DNA from: Tetranychus cinnabarinus
Lineage: Eukaryota; Arthropoda; Arachnida; Trombidiformes; Tetranychidae
Length of the DNA stretch: 64,000 nucleotides
NCBI GenBank assembly: GCA_022266195.1
Contig: WHVY01000001.1
Location: 620,001 to 684,000 of the forward strand
Direction of reading: 5' to 3'
The notes beneath the pieces are model-generated. The model worked only from the letters and a program-made list of their open reading frames with translations, did no database searches and was not told where the DNA came from. Below, piece by piece: positions 37,780-50,000 of this stretch. Both the position numbers and the translations under genes were made by a program. Each line of letters begins with the position of its first letter. Position 1 is the first letter of the stretch.

Positions 37780-38870
37780 GTATTAAATGGAGCATAAAAA
37801 GATTGATTATTATTTACCAAAATACATTGCTTGACACTGCTAGCATAACCAGGCAGTGCATTGAATATAACAATGCAATCATGAAATTAAGAAAGAAAAT
37901 TTATTATAAATAATAAAAAGAATTGATTATTAATCATCAAAAATATTCACCTAACCTAATAATCACCATTAGGGATAAACAACTAACTGTTACCTTATCA
38001 TTGACTTGATTTATCAATCATTCAGTATCACAATAAAATTTTGAATAAAACAACAAACAAAAGAAGTTCCAGGCTGAGGAGAAACAATTCATAGAAAATC
38101 AGATTAGATGGAATGGAAGTGAATGCAACTCAAAATAAGGATAGGATTTGATTATCCAGCAAACCAACCAAATGGAACGTTAGATTAGTCGAAGTAACAT
38201 CAAATTCTCAATGAAATTGTTTAAAACCAGATCAATTTTCTGGTGAATAAACAATAATAAAACACAGATTACGTTGTTTCAAATCTACAGGGAAATTTTT
38301 AACCATTAGAGTGACAGTGAGGAGATTTAAGAGACATGTAGATAAATAGATTCAAGGATTCATAAGATCCAAAAGGAGTAAGAAAATATAGTGAAAAAAT
38401 CCTATTTCGAATCAGCATTTCAAGTTGATTTTGCAAACGAAATCTGGAATAAAAAATAGACAATTAGAATAATTTGTAGTTTAAAATATATATTTATCAG
38501 GTTTATTAGTTGATCGTCAAACTCGGGTAGCACCTTTAGCTTTTATTGTTTTGTCTGTCTGAGGATGATTAATAGGCGATTCAAATAATGCTCTAGCGAT
38601 AATAATTTGGCTGCAAGATGTTAAAGGGTAAAATAGTTAACTGTCTGGTAAAACTTTATTTTGAATACCGTATAAATACATTTAAAGATTAATCTTAAAT
38701 TAGTATAAACTGATTTATCTGCTTGTGCAAATAGTTGTTGAGAAGTAATAAGTGCGCCGTAGTTTCATCTCCAATGATAAACCCAATTTTAAAGCTTTCA
38801 CATTTTTACCTTTATTTCTTTCAATGTCCAATTAATATATTAAATTATACGATCATTTTTGATATAATAG
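37780..38870. other. Spacer between the ML cluster and the sorting nexin gene
   Basis: Convergent 3' ends flank this stretch. Two imperfect copies of a short segment containing CATGAAATTAAGAAA lie at about 37,760 and 37,880. AATAAA on the minus strand (TTTATT at 38,811-38,816) is the likely poly(A) signal of the nexin gene. No gene seen. Confidence 0.5.
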
Positions 38871-38877
38871 GTGTTCT

Positions 38878-41242
38878 CTATGCAATTGCCTTTGCCTCGG
38901 GAAGGAAAGCTTCCCAATATTTGATTAACTGTTGCTGATCTTCAAGTAGGGATTCCATGTATTTTATAAAGGTTGACTTGAAATCTTTAACGCGATCAAA
39001 TTCAAATTTTTCGACCTCGCTTTTAATGTTACCAGAAATTTGGTCGAATTCTTGTTGTCCGCGTTCAACTTTAGCTTCCCACTGTAAACATAAAAAACAA
39101 GAGTATTAATGATACTGAATATTCATTTCTCAATTTTAAATTTTTACCTCAACTATTTCTTCTTGATCTTGACTATTTGGTTTACCGGCCAGGTCGTGAT
39201 GGGCTTTAGCTTGACGTTTCTTATTGAGCATTTGTTGAGCATGTTGCCATGTTTGATATACTTTAACTCTTTGATGGAACAACTCTTTAATCACACTAAT
39301 CAATGAGATATAATCACGCAGAGGCTCTGATAAATGGTAGAAATCGGAGTTTGTTTGGTCAGCATGAAGTTGCTCGATTTTCTCATGAGTTTCAGCTAAT
39401 TGAGAAAGTGCGCAAGAAAGGGCAGTGTGCTCTTCACAATTTCCCAACATTGCAGCAGATTTAGCGAATGAGCCAGTAGACTGAGTTAACTCTTTGCGGA
39501 AATGAATCAATCCTTCAACGCTGGCTTGGAGTTTACGAAGCTGTTGGTCCAGAATATCGATTTGATGCTGCTTCTCCTCAAACCACTAAATTAAGCAAAA
39601 AAAATAAGAAAATAAGTTTGAATTAAGAAAATGTAAAAGAATAAAAAATATCAAAATGGTCTTTAAAAGTAGTTAAAAACATTTGTTTCCAAGTTTACCT
39701 CAAACAAGGAGAAGAGGGCCTAATAGCGTATTGGAAAGCAATTTAGAAGGGGAAAGAGAGAAAGGTAAGAACAACGAAACATGGTGATTGTGAGTATTAG
39801 ATAGCAATTAAGCAGCCTTGCAGTAGGCGTTTTAAAGACTTATATGAAAGGACAATCAATACCGTGATTTGATAATAAAAAGGCGTAAACAGAAATAACA
39901 AACAATATCCAGGCAAACTTTTCATCTGGTTATCACAGTCAGATATTCAAAGATCTCTACTTTGATGGAAAAGCAGAACCACTTTAACATGACTAAACGT
40001 CAAATGCTATTGCATGATATGAAAGAAATTTTTTCTTGGAAGGATTATACTAATCATTTTCGACTAAAACAATCTCTGGAGAAAAAATATTGATTCTATC
40101 CGGCATTAGATTTTCTTGTTAAAACACTGCGAAATAGATAAATGACAAACACCACATTGTTTTTAACAACACTTACAGGGTCAGTTTCATCCATGCGGAA
40201 TGTAATCTTGCTAACAGTATCGCCCATCCTATTAAAGAGTCGTCTTACACCAGCTCCACTAAGTGCTGATGTGCTTTTTGCTTTGGGTAGTTCGCTTTCA
40301 AGTTCGAGGAATTCACGGAAGTTAGGATCAGATTTAAGTACTGGATGTGTAGCGATTCTGTTGACAAATCTGGTCAGAGAGGCAGCTCGTTTCTCCAAGA
40401 AGTCAGATGAGCTTGTGGAATCATCTTTGGACATAATGACTTTGGCATTGTTGACAGCATCCTTTTCTGGAGGAGGAGGAACAATGTGACCTGAATGGAT
40501 ATGTTTCTCAGCAAGTTTCTCACGAAGTCCAAGGAAATCAGAAAAACGACGACTAACAGAGAAATTTGATTTACGAAAACTGGGTATATTGGTCCGAGTT
40601 GAGACTTTGTAACTAACATATGATCCCATTCCTTCTCCCACTTTTTGTGGATCAGCAACTTTAATTTCAAGAAACGTATCACTTTCTTCACTTTGAAAAT
40701 CAATCTCAGCTGTTCTTCTATCTAAACCGCTAGGTCGATATGCTACGTTTTCAGAAGTATGTTTAGATGTACAAGAAGCATCAATAGTAGCTTTCAATGA
40801 GCTCATATCTGACAAGGGTCCACTAGGTTCCATAGAGCCGCCATTAGTGTTTTCCAAAGGGTTTACTTTGATTAACATTGATTGAGGGCCACTAACTTGC
40901 TCCTGTCTATTTATATTTTCATTTTTGCCTTCTTCCTCTTCCAGCTCATCATCATCACCGAGATCAATCTCGTCTCCTACAGTATTTAAATCTTCCATAG
41001 TATTATTTGATGATTTGAGAGTACCCTGAGATGTTTGACGTGATTGGCTTTGCTAAAATAGAGATAGAAGATGGTTGACATATTGGAAGAAAATGTAGAT
41101 AAAAATGAGTAAAAAATCAATACAATGACATAAAATTGAAATAAAAAAACCATCAAGGTAGATAACTTACGTCAATAGCAGATACAAAAAGGTCATCGTG
41201 GTCATCTTCATCAACATGAATAGATCCTTCTGATGGGTCCAT
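38878..41242 (-). CDS. Sorting nexin 1/2-type protein (PX-BAR, retromer-associated)
   Basis: Membrane-binding subunit of the endosomal retrieval (retromer/ESCPE-1) coat, recycling receptors from endosomes. Four exons: 41,242-41,171, 41,052-40,177, 39,585-39,148 and 39,081-38,878; all introns phase 0; 529 aa, against about 520 for human SNX1 and SNX2. An acidic disordered N-terminus (DEDDHDDL; DLGDDDELEEEE) precedes a PX domain at about 149-277 with the phosphoinositide-binding RRFSDF (192-197) and the PPPPEK loop (216-221). The amphipathic linker (VRRLFNRMGDTVSKITFRM) and a BAR domain from about 317 (WFEEK, then FAKSAAMLGNCEEHTALSCA) follow; the end (KYWEAFLPEAKAIA) is typical of the family. 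The second intron, 591 bp, lies exactly where the linker meets the BAR domain. The gene cannot be assigned to SNX1 or SNX2 alone, as many invertebrates have one gene for both. Confidence 0.96.
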
Positions 41243-41860
41243 TTTAATAATACAAAATCAACAATTGTAAATATATAACTTGAATATAAAAATATAATTT
41301 ATTTGAAACAGTTCAGGAAAAGAGATGAATGGGCGTATTTTTCACTTCGCCCGGTCTGCAATACAGAAAAGTGAGTAAAAAACAACAGAATCAGGCACTA
41401 ATGAGAAAATGAAGCAAAAGTTTACAGGCAGCCTACCGGTTTAAGTTGAAACATAGTGATCAAAGCATTTAAGTTAACAATTAACAAAGATAATCAATTT
41501 AATCGATGAATCCTAACGTATTCAAATAGGCATTGAATAATCAAGTTGAAACCAAATGAATTGATAAAAGCAATGAAAAATTTACAATGTAAAGTACAGC
41601 CATCTAGTGTGACAAATCAGACTTATACGGTTCAAATTTTGCGTGTTTTTAATTATTAATTATAAATTGTTTTTTAATTGTTTTTGTTCATTGAATGTTG
41701 ACATAATGTTATTTGACCAATCTTTGAAGTCATTGGCAATATTAAAAATCAAACAAAGATGACAACATGTTTTGATGAATGAGTGACATCGCTATTAAAG
41801 GTTAATTTTTTTGAAAATATCTTCGTTCTCATTTTAACCCTACTTTGTTTTTTGTTTCAT
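41243..41860. other. Upstream region of the sorting nexin gene
   Basis: Should contain the nexin promoter. No TATA box stands out and no further exon is seen. Confidence 0.4.
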
Positions 41861-41868
41861 CAACTCAG

Positions 41869-42040
41869 ATGTATGTGTACCTGTTGGTGAATGGAGACGG
41901 AGAGCTTATTGACATCACACCAATTACGGCGAAAGCAATATAACTTGGCCATCAGCTTGGATTTACATCAGAAGGGTCCAACAATTATTTCCAGCTGTAT
42001 GCAAGTCATTTTGAGGAGATGATTGGAGAGCTGATCAATG
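41869..42040 (+). pseudogene. Exon-like remnant with an in-frame stop, unrecognised
   Basis: After an acceptor-like CATCAACTCAG, a plus-strand frame starts with ATG and reads MYVYLLVNGDGELIDITPIT, reaches an in-frame TAA at 41,941-41,943, and continues in the same frame with LGHQLGFTSEGSNNYFQLYA and HFEEMIGELIN to a donor-like GTAAAT at 42,041. The composition is balanced and unlike the surrounding AT-rich DNA. It looks like an internal exon of a lost gene or a degenerate retro-element fragment. No family recognised; the short first part could also be a real 24-codon frame. Confidence 0.35.
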
Positions 42041-42049
42041 GTAAATTAT

Positions 42050-42800
42050 ATTTATATCTCGATGATAAGGTATCTGGACATATGATTGAAAATATTTGTG
42101 ATCAAATCAAGTAACTCAATCCTATATCAATAATCTTAAGTAAAATTGACGCCGAGGTTACTTATCAATGATAGAGATGACCATAGACCTTAGATGGCCA
42201 TGTTCAGGAATAGTTTAGCTAAATTGTTTTAGGCATATCCACTTAATTTTTAATTTTCATTGGCTTTTAATTTTAAAAGTCATATTTACATAATTTCATG
42301 CATCCCTCCAACATCACAATCTTTTGCTTAATCCGGCGTCTTCGTCTTTTGAATATATTTTACTGTGACAAAACATGTCCGATTCTAGAAATGAGAAATT
42401 GGTTTAATTTAAAATTGAAAACCTATCAAATCAACTTCATCGCCTGTTATCTCACCAACGCCATCATTCATGTGCATTCCCATTATTTCGTTAACTTTCG
42501 AAGATTAACAAGTAAATGTCAATTAAGGAAACACAAATGCGTTTGTAAACTTAAAATTCCTTATACTATTCGGCAGAAATACTAACAGAACAGAGCATTT
42601 CCATATAAAAAATCTTATGTGGAATTGTTAACAGCAGAAAAAATGTAACATTTGATTCTTAAAGATTTGTGCAGCTTGTTTGTAAGTTTCAATCAGATTA
42701 ACGTGTCATAACATATCATTGTCATATCCTTCAGCAAAACTTATCTCTATTTATAAATTCATCGCAATTATTAAAATTTTAATTGAATTTAAAAATTTTT
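42050..42800. other. Spacer downstream of the transporter gene
   Basis: One 95-codon plus-strand frame starts at 42,298 but shows no family signature. Otherwise AT-rich DNA. Confidence 0.4.
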
Positions 42801-42806
42801 AACAAT

Positions 42807-44660
42807 TTAGTCAACCTTGGAAGATATGGTAAAACACTCATTCCCATTAGGATTATTATTAACACTGTCTGATTCTTTCTTTTCAATAATTTTCTGTTTC
42901 TTTTTATTTTCCAGTTCTGTGATTGCTGTTTTATCCCATTTATGTCTGGTTAAATCAAGCCAAAGGACGACTGCAAAAGGATAAAACATGGTTAACGCAG
43001 CAAAATGATGTACAAGTCCTGGAAAATCTTGAATAGTAACACTGAATAACGTCGAGTAGACCACAGAGGCAACCATTGGACCAGATGATTCTATGCATGC
43101 CAATAGAGCAAATACTTGACCAACCTCTTTTTGATCAATGATTCGAGATATAATGGATCTTATAGCGATTGGAAGTAAACCAGCACAAAGGCCAATAATT
43201 GTAGAAATATAGAAAGCACAGGATTCCAGGATTCCACCTCTAACTATCAAAGCGAATATGAGTGAAACAGCACCAATAATGGCCAAGACTGTGTCAGGCA
43301 GATGAAATTTGTGAATTAGAATGATTGGTAAAAAGGAATGACTTAAAGTTGGAATAATCATCATTACAGAAGTAATAAATGAATAATAAGCAGCATCCCA
43401 ATGATAAACTTTCTGAGCAAATGGAAACCCAATAGTTGATTCACCCATATGGCCAATAAGCATCACGTTCATGGCAAACATCAAATTCCATAATATTTTC
43501 CTGCCATTGTTGGGTCTTTTTTGGCAACAAACCTTTATCATATTGGAAACTGTCGATGGATTAAAGATGTCCAAAAATATTTCTATAAAACCAGTGGGTT
43601 TCATGTTTTTCACAACCTCCTTATTTTCATTCACCGGTGTCACAGAATCAGTTTTTTGAGGATCCAATTCAATCTCTACCATTTTTTCATCTCCTGGCTT
43701 GATTGGTAATGGTTTTGTCAAATCCAATGATTTTATATCGTTTTTTGCTCTATCTAATTCATCAAGATCGTCTATTGTTTTATCTGCATCGTTTAAAAAG
43801 ATTAAAACCCAAATCATGGCGCTCAATTTACATACTAAGCTGATGAAGAAAACGGCAAAATAATTGCGATACTGTCCTCCAAACCAAGGCTTTGTCGTCA
43901 ATAGTCTTCCACCGATAGCTGTGGCTAATGGGATTGCTGGTGAAAATAGTTAAAAGAAATCAAAATTTAGTGCGTGTTTAATACTAATATTTAAACTTAC
44001 ATGTAAAGATAAACAGCTCTAAAATGGCGAACCGAGCTGCTCGATATTTAGCCTTTGTCCTTCTGGTTATATAAGTATATGACCCTGTCATGACGATGAA
44101 AAATCCACCAGTGAGACCATGTACAACGGACAACCACAGAAGACTATAAACATCTTGAAATACAATTGAATTGCAATTAGTACACCAGTTGACCAATGAC
44201 AGTATAGTCAAGAGACATTATGTCAAGAAAACTTACCCAATTCAAAGTAGATGACATGATAAATGGCGAAAATGGCTGAAAGAAAACCTCCAAAGCACGG
44301 AAGGGCCAACAGATATTTCAGATGTTTTGGATAAGAGTCGATCCAATAGCCCATGAAGACGGACAAAATTATTCCTGGCGGAGTTGTGATCAGGTGTTGA
44401 TAATTTTTGAAAATTGTTGAAAAGGCGTAAACCTTGTTCTTAATTTCCTCATATTCGGGTCCAAGTGTCTCCAGATGTAAACACTGTGATGGATCCAATT
44501 TCAATTGGTTGATACAAAATTTGTCTTGTATAAATTGGCTTGCTGTTACAGATGGAATGGCTAATCCAAACAGAAACAAAGCAAAATAAACATCTAAACG
44601 AAGCATTGAGAGTAACTCAATAATTTCAGGAAACGTCAACTTTAAAATATGTCGAAGCAT
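42807..44660 (-). CDS. Major facilitator transporter, SLC46 (proton-coupled folate transporter-like) family
   Basis: Probable polytopic solute carrier. Exons 44,660-44,237, 44,153-44,001 and 43,936-42,807; both introns phase 1; 568 aa. The N-terminal half has hydrophobic helices including DVYFALFLFGLAIPSVTASQF and, after an extracellular loop with two cysteines, a segment ending ILSVFMGYWIDSYPKHLKYL, the SLC46-like version of the MFS loop 2-3 motif. The junction between exons 1 and 2 restores YFELDVYSLLWL. The C-terminal half includes SRIIDQKEVGQVFALLACIE, which resembles the conserved SLC46 helix 10-11 loop. A long charged cytoplasmic loop (about residues 241-339) separates the halves, longer than I expect for this family. 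The substrate cannot be predicted: SLC46 members move folates or other small organic molecules. Family assignment is from pattern memory, so moderately sure. Confidence 0.8.
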
Positions 44661-46155
44661 TTTATGTTAACAATCTTCCAAACCAGTAATGGTTAACTTT
44701 GTTATTTGGTCCGTAATAACAATTTCAAGGCTAATCGCTGATTCTTATTGTTGAAAGATAATATTCCTCCTGTGATTTGATACAATTGCAAGCTCAAATT
44801 GTACTCTCGGTTACAGACTTCAGTTGGATTATTGAGTTCACAGATGTCCGTAATTTTGTTAAATTCACAGATTGAAATTAAATTGAGAAAGATTTATTTT
44901 CTTAACATTTTACATCTCAAACCTGGAAAAGTTTTCATGACGACGGGTAACAACAATTCAATGGATCAACTGTTTTCAGAATGATGATGCAAATTATTCA
45001 CAAAATTTTGCTGATTTTTTTGGAACACTTTTCAATAATATCACACAAAATCATCTAATTGGTTAACAGAGAAAGATTGATTACGATGACAATGTAACAA
45101 ATTGATAAGAATATGAAAACTGTTGAAAATTGTGACCCTCAAAGGACAATTAATCAATATGTTTCTCATCGTTTGCTGAAGTTTTTCATGGTCGATGTGC
45201 AAATGATCAATGTAATTGTGTAAATAATCATTAACCATTATGAAAGAGGCAAGAGAGGAAGTTTGTGGCAAAAATTAGTGAACAAAATAATATACAAACG
45301 CCAAGATACATAGAAATTTATATCATTGTAATAGAAAGGAAAAAATATGAATTGATGCTTTTAACATTAATATGATTGTTCAAATTTATTTAGACAACTG
45401 ATTAAACAAATTCAAACAAAAATCTAAGCCAATGTTTACCTAAAGCAGACAATGAATGAATTGTGAATTTTTCAAGATGCTTTTTGATTCTTCATTTTAA
45501 AATGTGTTGTTGATGGTTGACATGCAAGAAATGACTGTAAAATGATTGACTTTGAGTTAATCAGTTGTGACAATCTTCATGTTCGTCACAATTTTTCACA
45601 TAATAATTGTCGCCAATTTGATCACTCGTTTTCCGATTAATATAAAATCAAAAATCTGAAAAGCCTTGAATAAGTTTTATTCATCAATCTGCCATTTCAT
45701 GAGGAAATCAGACAATAATCAATAGTATACGCTCCACAGGCGGAGTGTTACAGATGAAAATCAAATTCTGATAAATAACCCTCTAGATTGGCTACTCATT
45801 GAAAATCATATGAACCTAAAATGATCCATGATTGACAAGTTGATCTTTGAGCAAAGCAATTTCTTGAATGCTGATTAAAAAAACAAATAAGCGGTTTTTA
45901 AAATGAAAGATAAAGTTCATAATCAAAATGGAAAAGTAGAAAGAGTTTTTTAAGAGTAAAAAGAGTACGGAAAAAATTTTCCTTTCGAGTTAGAAGTTTG
46001 ACGGGTTTGTAGGGTCTGAGTCCATTAGTGATATTGAAAACTTGAAAAGAACTCAGAGATGAAAAAGAAAAATCTAATCAAGAAGCTAATTTCACTCTGG
46101 ATGACATGAAATTTCTGATAATCATATATTTTTAATAATTCTTATTTCCAATAGT
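44661..46155. other. Intergenic region between the transporter and the kinase gene
   Basis: AT-rich, no supported gene. It should include the transporter promoter near 44,670-44,800. A minus-strand frame of 76 codons at 45,041-45,271 shows no recognisable motif. Confidence 0.45.
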
Positions 46156-46440
46156 ACCTTCCTAAAGTCCAAAATCACTTGAAAAAGGTTTACAGATCCG
46201 GGTAAGTATTTCAAGTTGAAATTTGAAATTAAGTTATCATTTGTATCGTTTATTTATCTTTTGATTTAGATTCCTACTGAAGATCCACCAAATGACACTG
46301 ATTGATTTTTAAATACATGTAATGATGACGATGATGATCTGTTGAGAAACATATTTGGTAACAACACATATGTTGATGTTGAAGTTTCATAAATGGCTCA
46401 TGGCGACGAGGAAACCAATGTTGAGCTATTTAAATAACGA
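46156..46440 (+). pseudogene. Decayed two-exon remnant with a recognisable intron
   Basis: A 68-bp GT-AG intron (46,202-46,269, GTAAGT to GATTTAG) joins a short open segment ending KGLQIR to one beginning IPTEDPPNDTD. This is followed by an in-frame TGA (46,303-46,305), then more acidic coding-like sequence (CNDDDDDLLRNIFGNN, YVDVEV) broken by further stops. No family recognised. If real, it is a dead gene fragment; a short C-terminal exon ending at the first TGA is the alternative. Confidence 0.3.
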
Positions 46441-47056
46441 CGAATCTCTTGCAGCTCAATTCGAGAAGAATGGAAAACTCAAAAAAGTTATTAAATTAGA
46501 AAAATAGTGTTTAAATTATAATTAGATTTATTCGGTTGAGCTTTATATACTCATTTGTTTATCACAGAGCATTTATACAAAATTTTTTTTTGAATTTCTT
46601 TTTTATGTTAAGCAAATTAATAACTGCCAACAGTATTGTAAACTGGAAGAATTAACAATGTTAATTGTAGTCAATAATAGTTATTTAAATTAATTTGAAT
46701 GATTTGAAAATGGGCATTTGATTTTTACAGTTGGATGAGTCTTTGGCATCAATTATGCATTTTCAATATACATGTTAACATGGATAAGCGTACTATGTTG
46801 AGTAAGGAAAGGACAGTGAGAACGTAATCAAATTGGCAAGTTGAAGATGATTCCTTTGACTAGATTGATTAAAATGTTTTTGTACGAAATCGGGCTCAGC
46901 AATTAGTAGATTTGAATGTATCTTCAATGTTATGATCATCAACTGAAAACATCTGAAAAATGCTTAAACAGCGGCTAGAAAGGATCAATGAAAGATGTCC
47001 GGGAAGTATCGAAAGAAGACGAATTAAAAAGATGAGATGTTTCATTTTTGGTCGAT
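46441..47056. other. 3' flank of the kinase gene
   Basis: Contains the probable 3' untranslated region of the kinase gene. A minor coding-like patch on the plus strand near 46,780 (MDKRTMLSKERTVRT, then a stop) may belong with the remnant upstream. No gene supported. Confidence 0.35.
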
Positions 47057-50000
47057 TTAAACTTGCAACTGATTTGAATTATCAGAGGCCATGTCCACAT
47101 TGATATATCTCGTTGGGTTTTGATTAACGGAACCAGTTGAATTGTTTTTATTTCCTAAAGATCCAGGATCAAGAATTAAAGAACGCAATTCATCTCTATT
47201 ATCACTTCGATTACTTGATTCAGATAGTTTACAGTTTAAGTTGACTTTGGACGGTCTTTCAGGAGGTGGACGATCTGGTAAAGGCTTTTTTTCTAACAAA
47301 CGCTGTGAATGGGTGGAAGAGCTTAATGGTGAGTTAAAATGATCGATACCATTTAACCCATCATCCATCATCATCATCATCATGGATAATTTACAGGCAT
47401 CATCATTACCCGAGGTAACAGTTGAACAAGTGTCTGGTGAAAGTAACTCAGTTTTTTCCGTTGAAATGGAATAATTGGAATTAGAATTGGAATTGGAACA
47501 AGCATTAGGTATGAGGTAATCGGTTGAGTCAGGTGGAGGCCTCATAATGGTGATATCACGCTCAGAGGAAGGAGCTCGATGGAAAATGGCCAATTTTTTC
47601 GACAAAACGTCCGGATCAACTAAACAATAACCTAAACGTTCAATTATGGTTCCAAAATTAGGTCTATTTTCGGGTAACGCTTGCCAACATTGTTGCATAA
47701 TTGCGTAAACTTGACTTGGACATGCATTGTTAGGAGGCTCTAATCTTCCACCCGCAGTGACCAACTGCATCACTTCTTGATTACCCCGTCCTGGATAAGG
47801 CATGAATCCCATGGACATTACTTCCCAAAGCAGAACACCAAATGACCATACATCTGTTTTAGAAGTAAAAATGCCGTCTAGGAAAGCTTCTGGTGGCATC
47901 CATTTAACAGGTAACATTGCTTTTCCTCCCTTCCTATAATAATCTGACCTGGAGAAGATAAATTACAAAAATAAGCTCGAATTAATATCAAATTTGTGAA
48001 TTAAGTATCCAGTGCATTAATTCAATCTTCAATGGGAAAATAGAATAATTAGTATCTGGTTATAATTATTCGAGAAAAATACCTGTAAATATCTCTGGCC
48101 ATTCCAAAATCAGCGATTTTAACTACAATTCCACTACCATTGAAGCCATTGTTATAATTTTCCATCTTGAAAACTCCATCAGTTGAGTAAAGAGTAGATG
48201 AACTGGGTAATTTGATTTTAGATGTCAACAAGCAGTTACGAGCTGCAATATCCCGATGAATGAAATGGTTATCTTCCAAATATTGGCAGCCTCGAGCAAC
48301 ATCTAATGCAATTACTAATAAATCACCCATACAAATTGGAGATGGTTTGTTGATCGAAGCTCGAGATTCACGGAGAAATGTTTTCAAATCACCTCCAGCT
48401 AAAAGTTCAAGAACAATGAATCTAGGCATTTTTTCAAAGCAAACACCAATAAATCGTACAATATTTCGGTGACGAAACTTTGACATAATCAGAGCTTCCA
48501 TTAAGAAATCCATTTCAGCCTGATTATTGGCTGTTTGTTCAGGTAAAGTTTTAACTGCAACAGGAACTTCATCGAGCATTTCACCGGACAAGTTGATCAA
48601 ATAACCTTGATAAACTTCACCAAAAGCTCCTTGGCCAAGAGCCCTATCAAGTGAAAAATCAGAACAAAAATCAAACAATGAAACAATCATAAAACAGTAA
48701 AAAAATGGCAATTAGTTCTAAATAATAAAGTAGATTATAATTTAATTTTTCGTCCAAGAATGAAAAAGACTTACTTTACAAGCGTAAGTTTATCTCTTGG
48801 AATTTCTCGAAGATCAGAAAGTGTACAAGTTGATCCACCAAATTCATAGTTAGGGTTAAACTCAGTAACTATATTGTGTCCATTTCGGAGACGGCTCAAC
48901 TGTACATCAGTTGAACTATTTGATAATAATTGAGAAGATGAGACATCACGTTCACCACAATGATTACGATTATTTGATGAGCTGGGCGGAAACTTTCTCT
49001 TATAACGACGAACTGGAAAAAATTGATACAATTTCCAATTAAAGAGTGAAAAAAACAATAAAAAATCAATATTTACCGAAAGATATGAAAATACCCAAAA
49101 GAATGAAAATTATTATCACCAGGAGAATTCCAATGAAAATTAATTCACTTGACCCTGCACACATGAGAAATTAAGAGGAAGAATTATTAGATTTGCAATG
49201 AAACTTTTTATAGATGATCGTGACATTTTAGCCTTTTGATTATATCATAGGCTAAAGGATTTGATTACAACAGTATATACCTGGATAATGTGAAGAAACT
49301 CTCAAGTCTTTAGCTTCGCCATTCAATTCAACAGCTGGTGGATCACGAATTTCAGTTAAAGGAACTCCTGCAATAAAAATAAATATCATAGGTTATAGCA
49401 ACGAGTCAAAATAGTCTGAGAGGGAAAAACATTACAGAAAACTGGACAATCAAGCCATTAGCTGGTGGATCAATCGATTTATTTGCACATTGTTGAGATG
49501 TATTCAAGAGGATTAACTATCCAAGAAGAAAACTAAATAAAAAAGAGCTTAACCTTTGAGAATTTATCCTTTGAACACTACTTTTACCCTTTCTGTCATT
49601 TTTAGGGTAAGTAGAGGATAAAAAAGCAAATTTAGCCAAGTCTTACTTCTGAATCTGATAGGATCAATCCTATTTGATTGAGAACCTGATGCTAACGATG
49701 ATAATATATAATTAACCATCTGATTTGAGGTTAATTCAAGGACCATTAACTCAAAGTAGATAAAATTATTGATGCAAAAAGAAGATTGAGAGACAAACAG
49801 AATACGATTGACAGAATAATTCTCTTCAACAATGCTCAGATTAAGGAATGTCGAGTAATCATGCTCAATGAATAGATTGCTCGTTTAATCAATATTACAT
49901 AATTGATACACATTTTGTCAATCATTTTCTTTTATACCATAATCATGGTCATTACTTCATGTTGATTGAATCACCTACCTAAACCAAAGCATTCCTTAGA

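Noticed and set aside
40142..40489. 115-codon plus-strand frame across the sorting nexin gene
   Set aside because: Antisense shadow of the PX-domain exon.
42298..42585. 95-codon plus-strand frame with several Cys and His residues
   Set aside because: Cysteine spacing does not fit a zinc finger or any secreted cysteine-rich family; no splice or promoter context.
48177..48255. Possible unannotated intron explaining the kinase insertion
   Set aside because: The only candidate donor (GTTGAC) is a poor match to the consensus seen in this window, and the frame stays open throughout, so a true insertion is the simpler reading.
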